DNA from: Microthrixaceae bacterium
GTDB taxonomy: Bacteria; Actinomycetota; Acidimicrobiia; Acidimicrobiales; DATDAH01
Length of the DNA stretch: 64,000 nt
Reading direction: 5' to 3'
NCBI GenBank assembly: GCA_020637195.1
Contig: JACJWK010000001.1
Span: 249,548-313,547, forward strand
Shown one piece after another: positions 25,827-33,975 of this stretch. The translations under genes and the position numbers were made by a program. The notes beneath the pieces were generated by a model. It was not told where the DNA came from, made no database searches, and saw nothing but the letters and a program-made list of their open reading frames with translations. Each line of letters opens with the position of its first letter. Positions within the stretch are counted from its first letter, which is position 1.

Positions 25827-27367
25827 TGACCCGAGTCCCCGACGCCGCCGCCGCCCCGGGTGGCCGGGCCACCAGTGCCCCCCTGATGGGGCGGGACGAG
25901 GAGCCCACCGTCTTCGAGCTGTCGGTGCCCGGGCGCGCCGCCTGCTCGTTCCCCTCGACGGGGCTGCCCGAGTGGTCCGCCGAGGAGCTCGTCCCCGCCG
26001 AGCACCTCGCCGAGGCGCCGCTCGCGCTGGCCGAGGTCAGCGAGCGTGATCTCGTCGGCCACGTCACCCGGCTGAGCCACCGCCAGTACTCGGTCGACCT
26101 GGGCGCCTACCCGTTGGGCTCGTGCACCATGAAGTACAACCCCAAGCTGTGCGACGAGAGCGCCGCCCTGCCGGGCCTGCGCGACGTGCACCCGGCGGCA
26201 CCGGCCGCGCTCACGCAGGGCTGGCTGGAGCTGCTGGTCTCGCTCGAGGAGTGGCTGTGCGAGGTCACCGGCATGCACTCGGCCACCCTGCAGCCCCCGG
26301 CCGGAGCGGCGGGCGAGCTCACCGGCCTGCTGCTCATGCGGGCGTGGCACGACGACCAACTGGCCAGTGGCGCGGCCACGACGCCGCGCACGAAGGTCAT
26401 CATCCCCGACTCGGCCCACGGGACCAACCCCGCCTCGGTCACCCTCGGCGGGTACGAGACGGTCACGGTGCCGAGCGACGACCGGGGCTGCGTCGACGTG
26501 GCCGCGCTGCGCGAGGCGCTCGACGACGAGGTGGCGGGCATCATGCTCACCAACCCGAACACCCTCGGTCTGTTCGAGGAGGACATCGCCGAGATCGCCG
26601 CCGCGGTCCACGAGGTCGGTGGGCTGCTCTACTACGACGGGGCCAACCTCAACGCCATCCTCGGAGTGGTCCGACCGGGCGACATGGGCTTCGACATCGT
26701 CCACATGAACCTGCACAAGACCTTCGCCGTGCCCCACGGCGGAGGAGGGCCGGGCGCCGGCCCGGTCGCGGTCTCCGAGCGCCTCGCCCGCTTCCTGCCC
26801 GGGCCCCGCCCGGTGCGCACGCCGACGGGCGCGTACGACTGGGAGACCCCGGCTGACTCGATCGGACGGGTCCACGGCTGGCACGGCAACGCCCTGGCCC
26901 TGGCCCGCGCCTACAGCTACATCCTGGCGAACGGCGGCGACGGGCTGCGGCGCGTCGCGGACCTGGCCGTGCTCAACGCCAACTGGATCCGCCACCGGCT
27001 GCGCGGCACCTACGACGTGCCGTTCGACCGCCCGAACATGCACGAGTGCGTGCTGGCCACCACGACGCTGAAGAAGGAGCGGGGGCTCACCGCGCTCGAC
27101 GTGGCCAAGCGCCTCCTCGAGGAGGGCTTCCACGCCCCCACCACCTACTTCCCGCTCATCGTGCCCGAGGCGCTCATGATCGAGCCGACCGAGACCGAGA
27201 GCCTCCAGACCCTCGAGGCGCTGTGCGACGCGCTGGAGCGGATCGCCGCCGAGTCGGGGGAGGAGGCCCACGAGGCGCCCCGGACCGCGCCGGTTCGACG
27301 CCTCGACGAGGCGCGCGCGGCCCGCCAGGTCATCCCCACCTACGACGCCCGCCCGGCCGAGCAGTAG
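25826..27367 (+). CDS. gcvPB: Glycine dehydrogenase (decarboxylating) subunit 2
   Basis: The catalytic half of the split P protein, binding PLP through the Lys of NLHKTFAVPHGGGGPG. The 513-residue protein also shows YPLGSCTMKYNPK, LQPPAGAAGEL and the Gly-rich loop. It has about 30 extra residues at each end compared with the minimal domain; the C-terminal 45 residues look disordered. ATG 25826 overlaps the gcvPA stop (TGATG). Mycobacterium has one fused gcvB at this place, so the split form is a lineage marker. Confidence 0.95.
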   Translation: MTRVPDAAAAPGGRATSAPLMGRDEEPTVFELSVPGRAACSFPSTGLPEWSAEELVPAEHLAEAPLALAEVSERDLVGHVTRLSHRQYSVDLGAYPLGSCTMKYNPKLCDESAALPGLRDVHPAAPAALTQGWLELLVSLEEWLCEVTGMHSATLQPPAGAAGELTGLLLMRAWHDDQLASGAATTPRTKVIIPDSAHGTNPASVTLGGYETVTVPSDDRGCVDVAALREALDDEVAGIMLTNPNTLGLFEEDIAEIAAAVHEVGGLLYYDGANLNAILGVVRPGDMGFDIVHMNLHKTFAVPHGGGGPGAGPVAVSERLARFLPGPRPVRTPTGAYDWETPADSIGRVHGWHGNALALARAYSYILANGGDGLRRVADLAVLNANWIRHRLRGTYDVPFDRPNMHECVLATTTLKKERGLTALDVAKRLLEEGFHAPTTYFPLIVPEALMIEPTETESLQTLEALCDALERIAAESGEEAHEAPRTAPVRRLDEARAARQVIPTYDARPAEQ

Positions 27368-27477
27368 CACCGCCGCGGGCGAAGCGGGCGGGTGGTCCGG
27401 CCCGACCGCAGGACGAGCGGGTCGCGGCCCCGGTCGGCGACCCCGCATCGGCGGACCCCGCGCCGTCGCGGCGCGGC

Positions 27478-27483
27478 TACGTT
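27478..27483 (+). promoter_or_regulatory. TAnnnT -10 element of the pentapeptide gene
   Basis: TACGTT is 7 nt before GTG 27491. Confidence 0.42.
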
Positions 27484-27490
27484 GACCGCC

Positions 27491-28120
27491 GTGCGAACCC
27501 TGGTGCGTCCCGCCGTCGCCGGCCTGCTCGTCGCCCTGCTCGCTGCGGGCTGCTTCTCGACCGATGACGGGGTCCCGTCCGTCAACGGCTGCAAGCTCGA
27601 GGCCAACACCGTCTGCGAGGACCGGAACCTGTCCGGCGAGGACCTCATCCAGGCCCAGCTGCTCAACGCCCAGATGGCGGGGGCGGACCTCTCCGACGCC
27701 GACCTGACCCAGGCGAACCTCACCAACGCCGACCTCAGCGAGGCGGACCTCTCCGACGCCACCCTGGTCCAGGCCACGCTCGCCAACACCGTGTTCGACG
27801 ACGCCGACCTCCGGGGGGCGGATCTCACCCAGGTGAGCTCCAACAACACCCGGTTCCGCAACGCCGACCTCCGCGGCAACGACCTGGGCGGGATCAGCTT
27901 CTTGAACGCCGACTTCCGCGACGCCGACCTGGCGAGCGTGGACCTCTCGGACGCCGACCTCCAGAACGCCGACCTGCGGGGCGCCGACCTGACCGGGGCC
28001 GACCTGACCGGGGCCGATCTGCTGAACGCCGACTTCACCGGCGCGAAGCTCGCCGGCGCCGACCTGACCGGCGCCAACACCCAGAACACGGTCGGGCTGT
28101 CGGGCGCCGGCACCGGCTGA
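27491..28120 (+). CDS. Pentapeptide-repeat lipoprotein
   Basis: A 209-residue lipoprotein. The signal peptide ends in lipobox LLAAGC (about 16-21). From about residue 47 to 200 the chain is a run of A(D/N)LxX pentapeptide repeats such as GADLSDADLTQANLTNADLS, which form a right-handed quadrilateral beta-helix. Roughly 30 repeats make a rod about four coils wide per 20 residues. It should stand on the outer face of the membrane. The function is unknown; not all pentapeptide proteins are gyrase inhibitors, and export argues against that role. Confidence 0.88.
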   Translation: MRTLVRPAVAGLLVALLAAGCFSTDDGVPSVNGCKLEANTVCEDRNLSGEDLIQAQLLNAQMAGADLSDADLTQANLTNADLSEADLSDATLVQATLANTVFDDADLRGADLTQVSSNNTRFRNADLRGNDLGGISFLNADFRDADLASVDLSDADLQNADLRGADLTGADLTGADLLNADFTGAKLAGADLTGANTQNTVGLSGAGTG

Positions 28121-28138
28121 GGCCCGCCCCGGCGGGCC
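28121..28138. terminator. Hairpin between convergent genes
   Basis: GGCCCGCC-CC-GGCGGGCC is a perfect 8-bp inverted repeat directly after the pentapeptide stop and before the convergent gene ending at 28157. Confidence 0.55.
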
Positions 28139-28156
28139 GGGGGAGCGGCGGGAGGC

Positions 28157-28534
28157 TCAGGCGCCGAAGTTGACCAGCACCTTCGAGTGGTCGGCGGGGT
28201 CGTACTTGACGTTGATCACGGCCCCCGGCTGCACCTGCGGGACCGCCACCATCGGCAGGATGGTCGAGGTCTGGGCCTGGAACGCGGCCTGGCCCGGGGG
28301 GCTGACCTGGAGCGTGAGCACCACCTGGGGGTTCATGTTGACGTAGGTCCCCGTCTGCTGGAGGGCCAGCACCGTCGCCGGCGCGTCCGCGCCGGTGGCC
28401 ATGAGCTCACGGCCGGCTCGGGTGTTGCCGGTCATGCCCGCCACCATCCGGTAGACGAGGAACAGGACGACCGCGGTGATGGCCACGGAGACGAGGAGCC
28501 AGAACATCATCTGGCCGAAGATCTGGTTCATCAT
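28157..28534 (-). CDS. Small membrane protein with a DUF3592-like beta domain (last gene of a three-gene unit)
   Basis: A 125-residue protein: one N-terminal membrane helix (about 8-32), then a soluble domain with the pattern GADAPATVLALQQTG, PQVVLTLQVSPPG and GAVINVKYDPADHSKV. That layout resembles DUF3592-type domains, but the match is weak. ATG 28534 overlaps the stop of the next upstream gene (ATGA); an adjacent ATG at 28531 is equally possible. Function unknown. It is the third gene of a coupled trio with 28531-29139 and 29136-29480. Confidence 0.72.
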   Translation of the reverse strand: MMNQIFGQMMFWLLVSVAITAVVLFLVYRMVAGMTGNTRAGRELMATGADAPATVLALQQTGTYVNMNPQVVLTLQVSPPGQAAFQAQTSTILPMVAVPQVQPGAVINVKYDPADHSKVLVNFGA

Positions 28535-29139
28535 GAGACGGGCACCTTCTCCCACTGGATCAGCATCTGGGTCGGATCGGTCGGTTCGACGCGCACGGGC
28601 AGGGTGCGGCCGGGGGTGAGCAGGGCGAGGTGCGGCGGGGACACCTCGGTGGTGTGGGTGACCCGGTACGGGACGGTGCCGGGCACGGCGACGGTCAGGT
28701 CGAGGGCGTACACGGGGTCGGCGTCGGGCCGCGGGCCCGTCGGACGCGCCGCGGTGACGGTGGCGGTGGCGTCCACGCCGAAGATCGCGAGGCGCGGGGG
28801 ATCCGCCGGCCGGGCGCCGGCGGCCGCCACCGTGGCGCTCGCCCCCGGAGTCGTCATCCCGGCGGGCCCGGCCGCGGTCACCGTCGGGAGGCCCGGGGCC
28901 ACCACCACGTGGCCGCCGGGCCGGGTCAGCGGACGGAACAGCCTGAGGACCACGAGGTCGATCACGCCGATCAGGATCATGATCACCCCGCTGAAGACGA
29001 GGGCCTGTCCCTGGAGGTCACCGACGAGCCCGTCGACGCCGCCGCCGCCCCGGGACCGGGTGATCAGACCCCACACGACGAGACCGATCCCGATCGCCAG
29101 GAAGCCGAGCGAGAGCCCGCGCCGGAAGCGGGCCGTCAC
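28531..29139 (-). CDS. Membrane protein with a related C-terminal beta domain (middle gene)
   Basis: A 202-residue protein with two membrane helices (about 9-27 and 47-68), an Ala/Pro/Gly-rich linker, and a C-terminal domain: FGVDATATVTAARPTGP, YALDLTVAVPG and PGRTLPVRVEPTDPTQMLI. The strand pattern repeats that of the following small protein (xTVxA..., LTLQV/LDLTV, VKYDPxD/VRVEPTD), so the two proteins probably share a domain. GTG 29139 overlaps the first gene's stop. No enzyme motif is visible. Confidence 0.7.
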   Translation of the reverse strand: MTARFRRGLSLGFLAIGIGLVVWGLITRSRGGGGVDGLVGDLQGQALVFSGVIMILIGVIDLVVLRLFRPLTRPGGHVVVAPGLPTVTAAGPAGMTTPGASATVAAAGARPADPPRLAIFGVDATATVTAARPTGPRPDADPVYALDLTVAVPGTVPYRVTHTTEVSPPHLALLTPGRTLPVRVEPTDPTQMLIQWEKVPVS

Positions 29140-29480
29140 GACTGCGCGTACAGCACGCCGTAGCGGGTGCGCACGACCTCGTTCGTGGCCATCCGGTTCA
29201 CCCAGCCGACGTTGACGTCGGCCCAGGTGCCCGGCGACACGCCCTGGGACTCGAGCCAGGCCTCGGCCTGGTCGGGGGTCCCCAGGTGCTGGCGGGCCAT
29301 CGCCGCGGTCAGTTGGGCGTACTTGTCGAGGGTGATGCCCTGGATCGGGGCCCAGAGGGGGTCGTTGAGGTCGACGGGCTGGGCACCCGCCCCCGGCGCG
29401 CCCGGGCGCTTCGGGGACGCCGTGCCGGTCGGCCGTGCCGCCGAGTCCGTGGTGTCCTTCAGGTCCTTGAAGAGGCCCAT
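29136..29480 (-). CDS. Conserved-looking cytosolic protein (first gene of the trio)
   Basis: A 114-residue soluble protein. After a disordered N-terminal 40 residues comes a helical domain: PIQGITLDKYAQLTAAMARQ, a segment LGTPDQAEAWLESQGVSPGTW, and WVNRMATNEVVRTRYGVLYAQ. This calls to mind DUF6620-type proteins, at low certainty. ATG 29480 has GGGAG 8 nt upstream; a longer in-frame start at 29561 would begin inside a palindrome and is less likely. The stop overlaps the next gene. Confidence 0.68.
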   Translation of the reverse strand: MGLFKDLKDTTDSAARPTGTASPKRPGAPGAGAQPVDLNDPLWAPIQGITLDKYAQLTAAMARQHLGTPDQAEAWLESQGVSPGTWADVNVGWVNRMATNEVVRTRYGVLYAQS

Positions 29481-29560
29481 CGGGCGTGCTCCCTTCGGGT
29501 TCCGGGGGTGGCCCTGGCCACCCGTCGGAGCCATCTTCGGGGCGCGGCGGCCCGCTGCCA

Positions 29561-29577
29561 TGAGTAGTCGCTACTCA
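29561..29577. promoter_or_regulatory. AT-rich perfect palindrome upstream of the trio (candidate operator)
   Basis: TGAGTAGTCGCTACTCA is a perfect 7-bp inverted repeat with a 3-nt centre, followed by AAAA. It stands out against the very GC-rich background and lies 81 bp upstream of the start at 29480. It does not have a terminator T-run in the reading direction of the acyltransferase gene, so a protein-binding site is more likely. The binding protein is unknown. Confidence 0.45.
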
Positions 29578-29634
29578 AAACCGGCCGGGCCGGGCGGGTG
29601 GGACCGCTGGGTACCGCCGGCTCGCGGCCGTCGC

Positions 29635-30777
29635 TCAGGTCGCCGCGACGGCGTGCGCCGGCGGTGGCGCGCTCCCGCCCGACGGGCCCGGTGTCCGTGG
29701 GCGCCGGTGTCCGAGGAACGGGCGCTCGACGTACCGGTAGGAGAGCGTCGCGAGGAGCAGGCTCGTGGCCACGCCGAGCCCACCGACGAGCGGCCACGGC
29801 CAGTCCGGGAACTGGTGGGCGAGGAGCTTGTAGACGGGCAGGTGCCACAGGTAGAGCCCGTAGGAGACGACGCCGAGCTGCACGAGGGGTCGAGTCGAGA
29901 GGGCCCGGTCCAGCGGGGACGATGCGGTCACGAGGTGCAGGATCACGACGCACGACGCCAGCGCGGCCGCCGCGATCCCGATGGTGATCATGGCGTCGCC
30001 CTCGGGGTCGACGAAGCCGAGGGCCACCAGCGCGGTCGCCGCCACCGCGGCCACCGGGCCCGGGACGACCAGGCGGGAGCGGGCGAACACGAAGGCGGCC
30101 GCGACCCCGAGGAGGATGGCGTCGAGTCGGGTGTCGGTGGCCCGCGTCACGTAGATCAACAGTCCGCCGTCCGCCCAGCCGACGAGGCCGCCGGCGAAGA
30201 GCCAGAGCGAGGCCCGCCAGGCGGCGACCAGGCCGGCCAGCGCCGCCGGCAGCAGCCACGGGCGCGCCGAGAACCTCCCCCGGACCGCCCCGAGGAACAG
30301 CAGCGGGGCCACGACGTAGAACTGGGCCTCGATCGCCAGGGTCCAGGTGTGGGCCAGCACCCCCATGGGCTCGTCGTTGATGCGCGCCCAATTGCTGACC
30401 CACAGCGTGGCGAAGAGCGCCTGGCGGGTCTCGTCGAAGCCCGCGAGCGCCGCCCACACGACGACCACCGGCAAGAACGCGACCAGGGCCGGCAGGAGTC
30501 GAACGACCCGGCGCCGGTAGAACTCCGACACGGCGATCGAGCCGTGCCGGTCCCACTCCCGCACCAGGAGCGCGGCGATGAGGAAGCCGGACAGCGCGAA
30601 GAACGACGAGACCCCGACGACGCCGAAGCCCCGCGGGCCGTGATCGGTGGGGAGGTGGTGGTACAGCACGGCGGCGACCGCGAGGCCCCGCAGGCCCGAG
30701 AGCGCCGGTGCGTGCGACAGCTGCCGGCCGGTGGGGGCGGGCCGGGGTGACGGCCGCCGCGCCGTCGCCGCGGTCAA
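29635..30777 (-). CDS. Acyltransferase family 3 membrane protein
   Basis: A 380-residue OafA/NodX-type O-acyltransferase with about ten membrane helices. Family motifs: LSGLRGLAVAAVLYHHLP (25-42, with a catalytic His), GVSSFFALSGFLIAALL, FYRRRVVRLLPAL and HTWTLAIEAQFYVVAPLL. These enzymes acylate sugars of polysaccharides or secondary metabolites at the membrane. No fused SGNH domain is present, unlike the acyltransferase at 44778. It probably starts at TTG 30777, as no ATG or GTG lies in the frame before the first helix. Confidence 0.88.
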   Translation of the reverse strand: MTAATARRPSPRPAPTGRQLSHAPALSGLRGLAVAAVLYHHLPTDHGPRGFGVVGVSSFFALSGFLIAALLVREWDRHGSIAVSEFYRRRVVRLLPALVAFLPVVVVWAALAGFDETRQALFATLWVSNWARINDEPMGVLAHTWTLAIEAQFYVVAPLLFLGAVRGRFSARPWLLPAALAGLVAAWRASLWLFAGGLVGWADGGLLIYVTRATDTRLDAILLGVAAAFVFARSRLVVPGPVAAVAATALVALGFVDPEGDAMITIGIAAAALASCVVILHLVTASSPLDRALSTRPLVQLGVVSYGLYLWHLPVYKLLAHQFPDWPWPLVGGLGVATSLLLATLSYRYVERPFLGHRRPRTPGPSGGSAPPPAHAVAAT

Positions 30778-30821
30778 CGGGACCTCGGGTCGGGGCCACC
30801 ACTAGGGTGGCGACCCCTCCC

Positions 30822-31961
30822 ATGGAACCGCGCCCCGTCCCGTTCAACCGACCCACCACCGCCAGCCGGGCCCTCGACTACGTCGGCGAGGCGCTCGCCG
30901 GGGGGCACCTCGCCGGTGACGGCCCGTTCACCGATCGGTGCCGGCAACTGCTCGAGGAGCGCCTCGACGGCGCTCGCGTCCTGCTCACCCCGTCGTGCAC
31001 GCACGCGCTCGAGATGACGGCGCTGCTGCTCGAGGTCGGGCCCGGCGACGAGGTGCTGATGCCGTCGTTCACGTTCGTGTCCACCGCCAACGCGTACGTC
31101 CTGCGCGGGGCCACCCCGGTCTTCGTGGACATCGACCCGGCCACCGGCAACCTGGACCCCGACGACCTGGCGCGCAAGGTCACGCCGGCGAGCCGGGCGG
31201 TGGTGGTCGTCCACTACGCGGGCATCGCCTGTGACATGGCGCGCATCGGCGCCGTCGCGGAGCGTCACGGCCTCGTGGTCGTCGAGGACAACGCGCACGG
31301 CCTCTTCGGCACGTGGCGCAGCCGACCGCTGGGGGCGCTCGGCGCCATGGCGACGCTGAGCTTCCACGAGACCAAGAACGTGACCTGCGGGGAGGGCGGA
31401 GCACTGGTGCTGAGCGACCCGGCGCTCGTGTCCCGAGCCGAGATCATCCGGGAGAAGGGTACCAACCGCTCCCAGTTCATCCGCGGCGAGGTGAACCGGT
31501 ACGCCTGGATGGACGTGGGGTCCAGCTACCTCCTGTCGGACGTCCTCGCCGGCGTCCTGGCGTCCCAGCTGGAGGAGGCCGACGCCATCCAGGAGTCCCG
31601 GCGCCGGACCTGGTGCCACTACGCCGAGGCGCTGGCGCCGTGGGCGGCGTCGTGCGGGGTGATCCTTCCCACCGTGCCCGACGACTGCGGGCCTGCCTGG
31701 CACTCGTTCCACCTGCTGCTCCCCGATCGGGCCGCCCGCGACCGGTGCATCGGACATCTCCGCGACCGCGGGATCGGTGCACCGTTCCACTACCTACCCC
31801 TGCACCTGTCCGACATGGGACGGCGCCTGGGCGGCCACGAGGGCGACTGCCCGGTCACGGAGGACTTCAGCGCGCGCCTGCTGCGCCTGCCCCTGCACCA
31901 CTCCCTGCTCGACGACGAGGTGGATGCCGTGGTGGCCGGGGTCCGGGCCTTCCGCCCGTGA
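30822..31961 (+). CDS. rffA: dTDP-4-amino-4,6-dideoxygalactose transaminase
   Basis: RffA (WecE) aminates dTDP-4-keto-6-deoxyglucose to dTDP-4-amino-4,6-dideoxygalactose (Fuc4N precursor) for surface glycans. The 379-residue protein follows the E. coli pattern closely: PFNRPTTASRALDYVGEAL, LTPSCTHALEMTALLLEVGP, MPSFTFVSTANAYVLRG and IREKGTNRSQFIRGEVNRY. The PLP lysine is K185 in FHETKN. No rmlA or rmlB is nearby, so the substrate comes from elsewhere. It diverges from the acyltransferase gene, which may modify the same glycan. Confidence 0.92.
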   Translation: MEPRPVPFNRPTTASRALDYVGEALAGGHLAGDGPFTDRCRQLLEERLDGARVLLTPSCTHALEMTALLLEVGPGDEVLMPSFTFVSTANAYVLRGATPVFVDIDPATGNLDPDDLARKVTPASRAVVVVHYAGIACDMARIGAVAERHGLVVVEDNAHGLFGTWRSRPLGALGAMATLSFHETKNVTCGEGGALVLSDPALVSRAEIIREKGTNRSQFIRGEVNRYAWMDVGSSYLLSDVLAGVLASQLEEADAIQESRRRTWCHYAEALAPWAASCGVILPTVPDDCGPAWHSFHLLLPDRAARDRCIGHLRDRGIGAPFHYLPLHLSDMGRRLGGHEGDCPVTEDFSARLLRLPLHHSLLDDEVDAVVAGVRAFRP

Positions 31962-31964
31962 GGC

Positions 31965-32762
31965 TCAGGCCGCGGCGGCCAGGTGGGCGTCCCGGGCGCG
32001 ACCCACGACCGAGAGCCCGTCGAGCCCGGGGAGCCGTGCGATGCGGCGGTCGATCCGGGCGGTGACCGCGGCCCCGTCGTCACCGCCGAACAGGTGCCGC
32101 ACGAGGAACCCGACCTCGTCCGGTGGGGCCACGCCCGAGCCGACCGGCTGCCAGAACCGGTCGAGGGCGAGGCGGGTCAGCAGTCGGGCCCGCCGCCCGC
32201 CGGTCAGGCGTCGCTCGGCCTCGGAGGCGTAGAAGTCGACGTGTCGGCCCTCCTGGCGCATCAGCCGCTTCAGGAGCGCGCTCAGCACCGGGTGGCCCTC
32301 GAGTGCCGAGAGACGGCCGTAGGCGGCCTGGGTGGTCCACTCGTTCACCGCGCCCCAGGTCATGTGGATCGCGGTCACGTCCCGCAACGCCCAGCTCCCG
32401 AGCATCGACACCAGCGTGTGCAGGTTCCGACGGGTCGTGCCCAGCCGACGGCGGAGCGGTTCGATCCGCCCGACGCCCGCGGGCCGACCGTGGGCCTCGA
32501 GCACCGCGGCCAGGGCCTCGCCGTGGTAGAGCTCCTCCAGGTTCCAGATGGTGAGGAACGTCGTGATGCGGTGGTCGTCGTGCGCCGGGGTCACGAGCAG
32601 GTCCCGGAGGTAGCACACCGTGTGGAACTCGATGTCGTGCATGTACTGGAGGCAGCGCAGGCCCTCCGCGGACAGCGGTCGCTCCCGGAAGCACGAGAGG
32701 TCGAGGTCGTCCCAGGTGACACGCCCCGAAAGGGCCTGATAGGCGTCGATGTCGAACCGCAT
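31965..32762 (-). CDS. Predicted ferritin-like di-iron protein (acyl-ACP desaturase-like)
   Basis: A 265-residue helical protein whose acidic and His residues follow the di-iron four-helix bundle order: E45, E77-x2-H80 (EELYH), E141, E171-x2-H174 (EGRH). This Glu / ExxH / Glu / ExxH order is that of acyl-ACP desaturases and related O2-activating enzymes. The substrate is unknown. It is convergent with rffA, with the stops only 3 bp apart. ATG 32762 is used; a longer frame upstream would be an Arg/Pro-rich shadow. Confidence 0.65.
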   Translation of the reverse strand: MRFDIDAYQALSGRVTWDDLDLSCFRERPLSAEGLRCLQYMHDIEFHTVCYLRDLLVTPAHDDHRITTFLTIWNLEELYHGEALAAVLEAHGRPAGVGRIEPLRRRLGTTRRNLHTLVSMLGSWALRDVTAIHMTWGAVNEWTTQAAYGRLSALEGHPVLSALLKRLMRQEGRHVDFYASEAERRLTGGRRARLLTRLALDRFWQPVGSGVAPPDEVGFLVRHLFGGDDGAAVTARIDRRIARLPGLDGLSVVGRARDAHLAAAA

Positions 32763-32809
32763 GCCCGGTGTTCGGAGCGGACCTCGTCGCGGATGACGGC
32801 GCGGGACGC

Positions 32810-33367
32810 TCAGGAGTGGGTCCCGGGGTCGGCCAGCCGCCGGCCCAGCGCCTCCGCCAGCGTCGCCGTGAGCGGCCCCGCGTCCGGCGCGGGCCGGGCC
32901 TCGATGGACTCGAGGGTGGCGACCAGGACCGCACCGCCGGGCCGGGGGTGGATGCTGATCGTCCACCAACAGGTCGGCCCCGACCCGGGACGGACCGTCA
33001 GCTGCACGATCCCGCCGGAGCCGTCGACGTAGCTCACCTCGCCGATCTCGTCGGCCACGTCGAGCAGCGCTCGCCCGATGGAGGCCGCCTCGACGCCCAC
33101 CCAGACCGCCTCGTCGGTGATCACCTCGACGGTGCCCGGCCCCGGGGGTGGGGGAGCGGTCGGGGCCCCGCGCCCCGGTTCGGGCGGAAGCTCGCGCAGC
33201 ACCCGGTAGGCGCTGATGATCGTGGCGGTGCGGTCCGCGGCGCCGGCGGGCTCGTCGGTCACGTCGGGGTGGTGGGCCCGCACGCGACGCAGGAAGGCGC
33301 GTCGGACGACCTCGGGCGGGGCGCCGGGCGCGACGCCGAGCACCGAACGAGCCTCCTCCGGGGTCAC
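32810..33367 (-). CDS. J-domain (DnaJ N-terminal) protein
   Basis: A 185-residue protein with an N-terminal J domain (about 1-58). The HPD motif (HHPDV, 32-36) and the helix II pattern VVRRAFLRRVRAHHPD are intact, so stimulation of a DnaK ATPase is possible. A Pro-rich linker (about 61-77) leads to a C-terminal beta domain of about 100 residues that I do not recognise. It has no zinc fingers, so it is not a canonical DnaJ. GTG 33367; its start is 17 bp from the divergent DUF983 gene. Confidence 0.75.
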   Translation of the reverse strand: MTPEEARSVLGVAPGAPPEVVRRAFLRRVRAHHPDVTDEPAGAADRTATIISAYRVLRELPPEPGRGAPTAPPPPGPGTVEVITDEAVWVGVEAASIGRALLDVADEIGEVSYVDGSGGIVQLTVRPGSGPTCWWTISIHPRPGGAVLVATLESIEARPAPDAGPLTATLAEALGRRLADPGTHS

Positions 33368-33372
33368 GTGGC

Positions 33373-33378
33373 TACCTT
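33373..33378 (+). promoter_or_regulatory. TAnnnT -10 element of the DUF983 gene
   Basis: TACCTT is 6 nt before ATG 33385 inside a 17-bp intergenic region that is itself an imperfect palindrome (GTGGC...GCCAC). Confidence 0.45.
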
Positions 33379-33384
33379 GGCCAC

Positions 33385-33807
33385 ATGGAGCCGATCGTCG
33401 CCACCCCGGGGCCCGCGGTGCTCCTGTGGCGCGGTCTCACTCGCCGGTGCCCGATGTGCGGCAGCGGCCACGTGTTCCGTCGTTGGTTCCACATCGTCGA
33501 ACGGTGCCCTCGGTGCGCGTTCAAGTTCGAGCGGGTCGAGGGTCACTGGATCGGGGCCATCGCGATCAACACCATCGCAGCCTTCGGTCTGATGCTGCTC
33601 AGCATCGTCGTCGGCGCCTTCCTCACCTACCCCGACGTGCCCTTCGTGCCGGTGGCCAGCGTGGCCGTGGGCATCGCGGTGCTCGTCCCCGTCGTCTTCC
33701 TGCCGTCGTCGCGCACGCTGTGGACGGCGATCGATCTCTGGATGACCCCGGCCGATCCCCTGGAGTTCGTGCGCGCACCCGACCGGGACGCCGATCCCCC
33801 CGGCTGA
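33385..33807 (+). CDS. DUF983 zinc-ribbon membrane protein
   Basis: A 140-residue protein typical of DUF983. A zinc-ribbon-like opening (RRCPMCGSGHVFRRWF and RCPRCAFKFER, about 20-51) is followed by two membrane helices (about 58-80 and 87-108). The family is linked to membrane respiratory or redox proteins in some genomes, but the role is unproven. It diverges from the J-domain gene. Confidence 0.85.
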   Translation: MEPIVATPGPAVLLWRGLTRRCPMCGSGHVFRRWFHIVERCPRCAFKFERVEGHWIGAIAINTIAAFGLMLLSIVVGAFLTYPDVPFVPVASVAVGIAVLVPVVFLPSSRTLWTAIDLWMTPADPLEFVRAPDRDADPPG

Positions 33808-33975
33808 TCAGCGTCACCGGTGGCTGGTCCCCGGCCGGCGGGAGGTCGAGGGGCGGGGTGCGGTCGCCTCGGCGAGGTCGCCGGGGCCGTCGACCACGAT
33901 GGCGCGGACCGCTCGATCCGCGGCGCCCTCCGGCCGATAGGAGCCGACCACCGCGTTGTCCGCTCTCGGAGGGTG

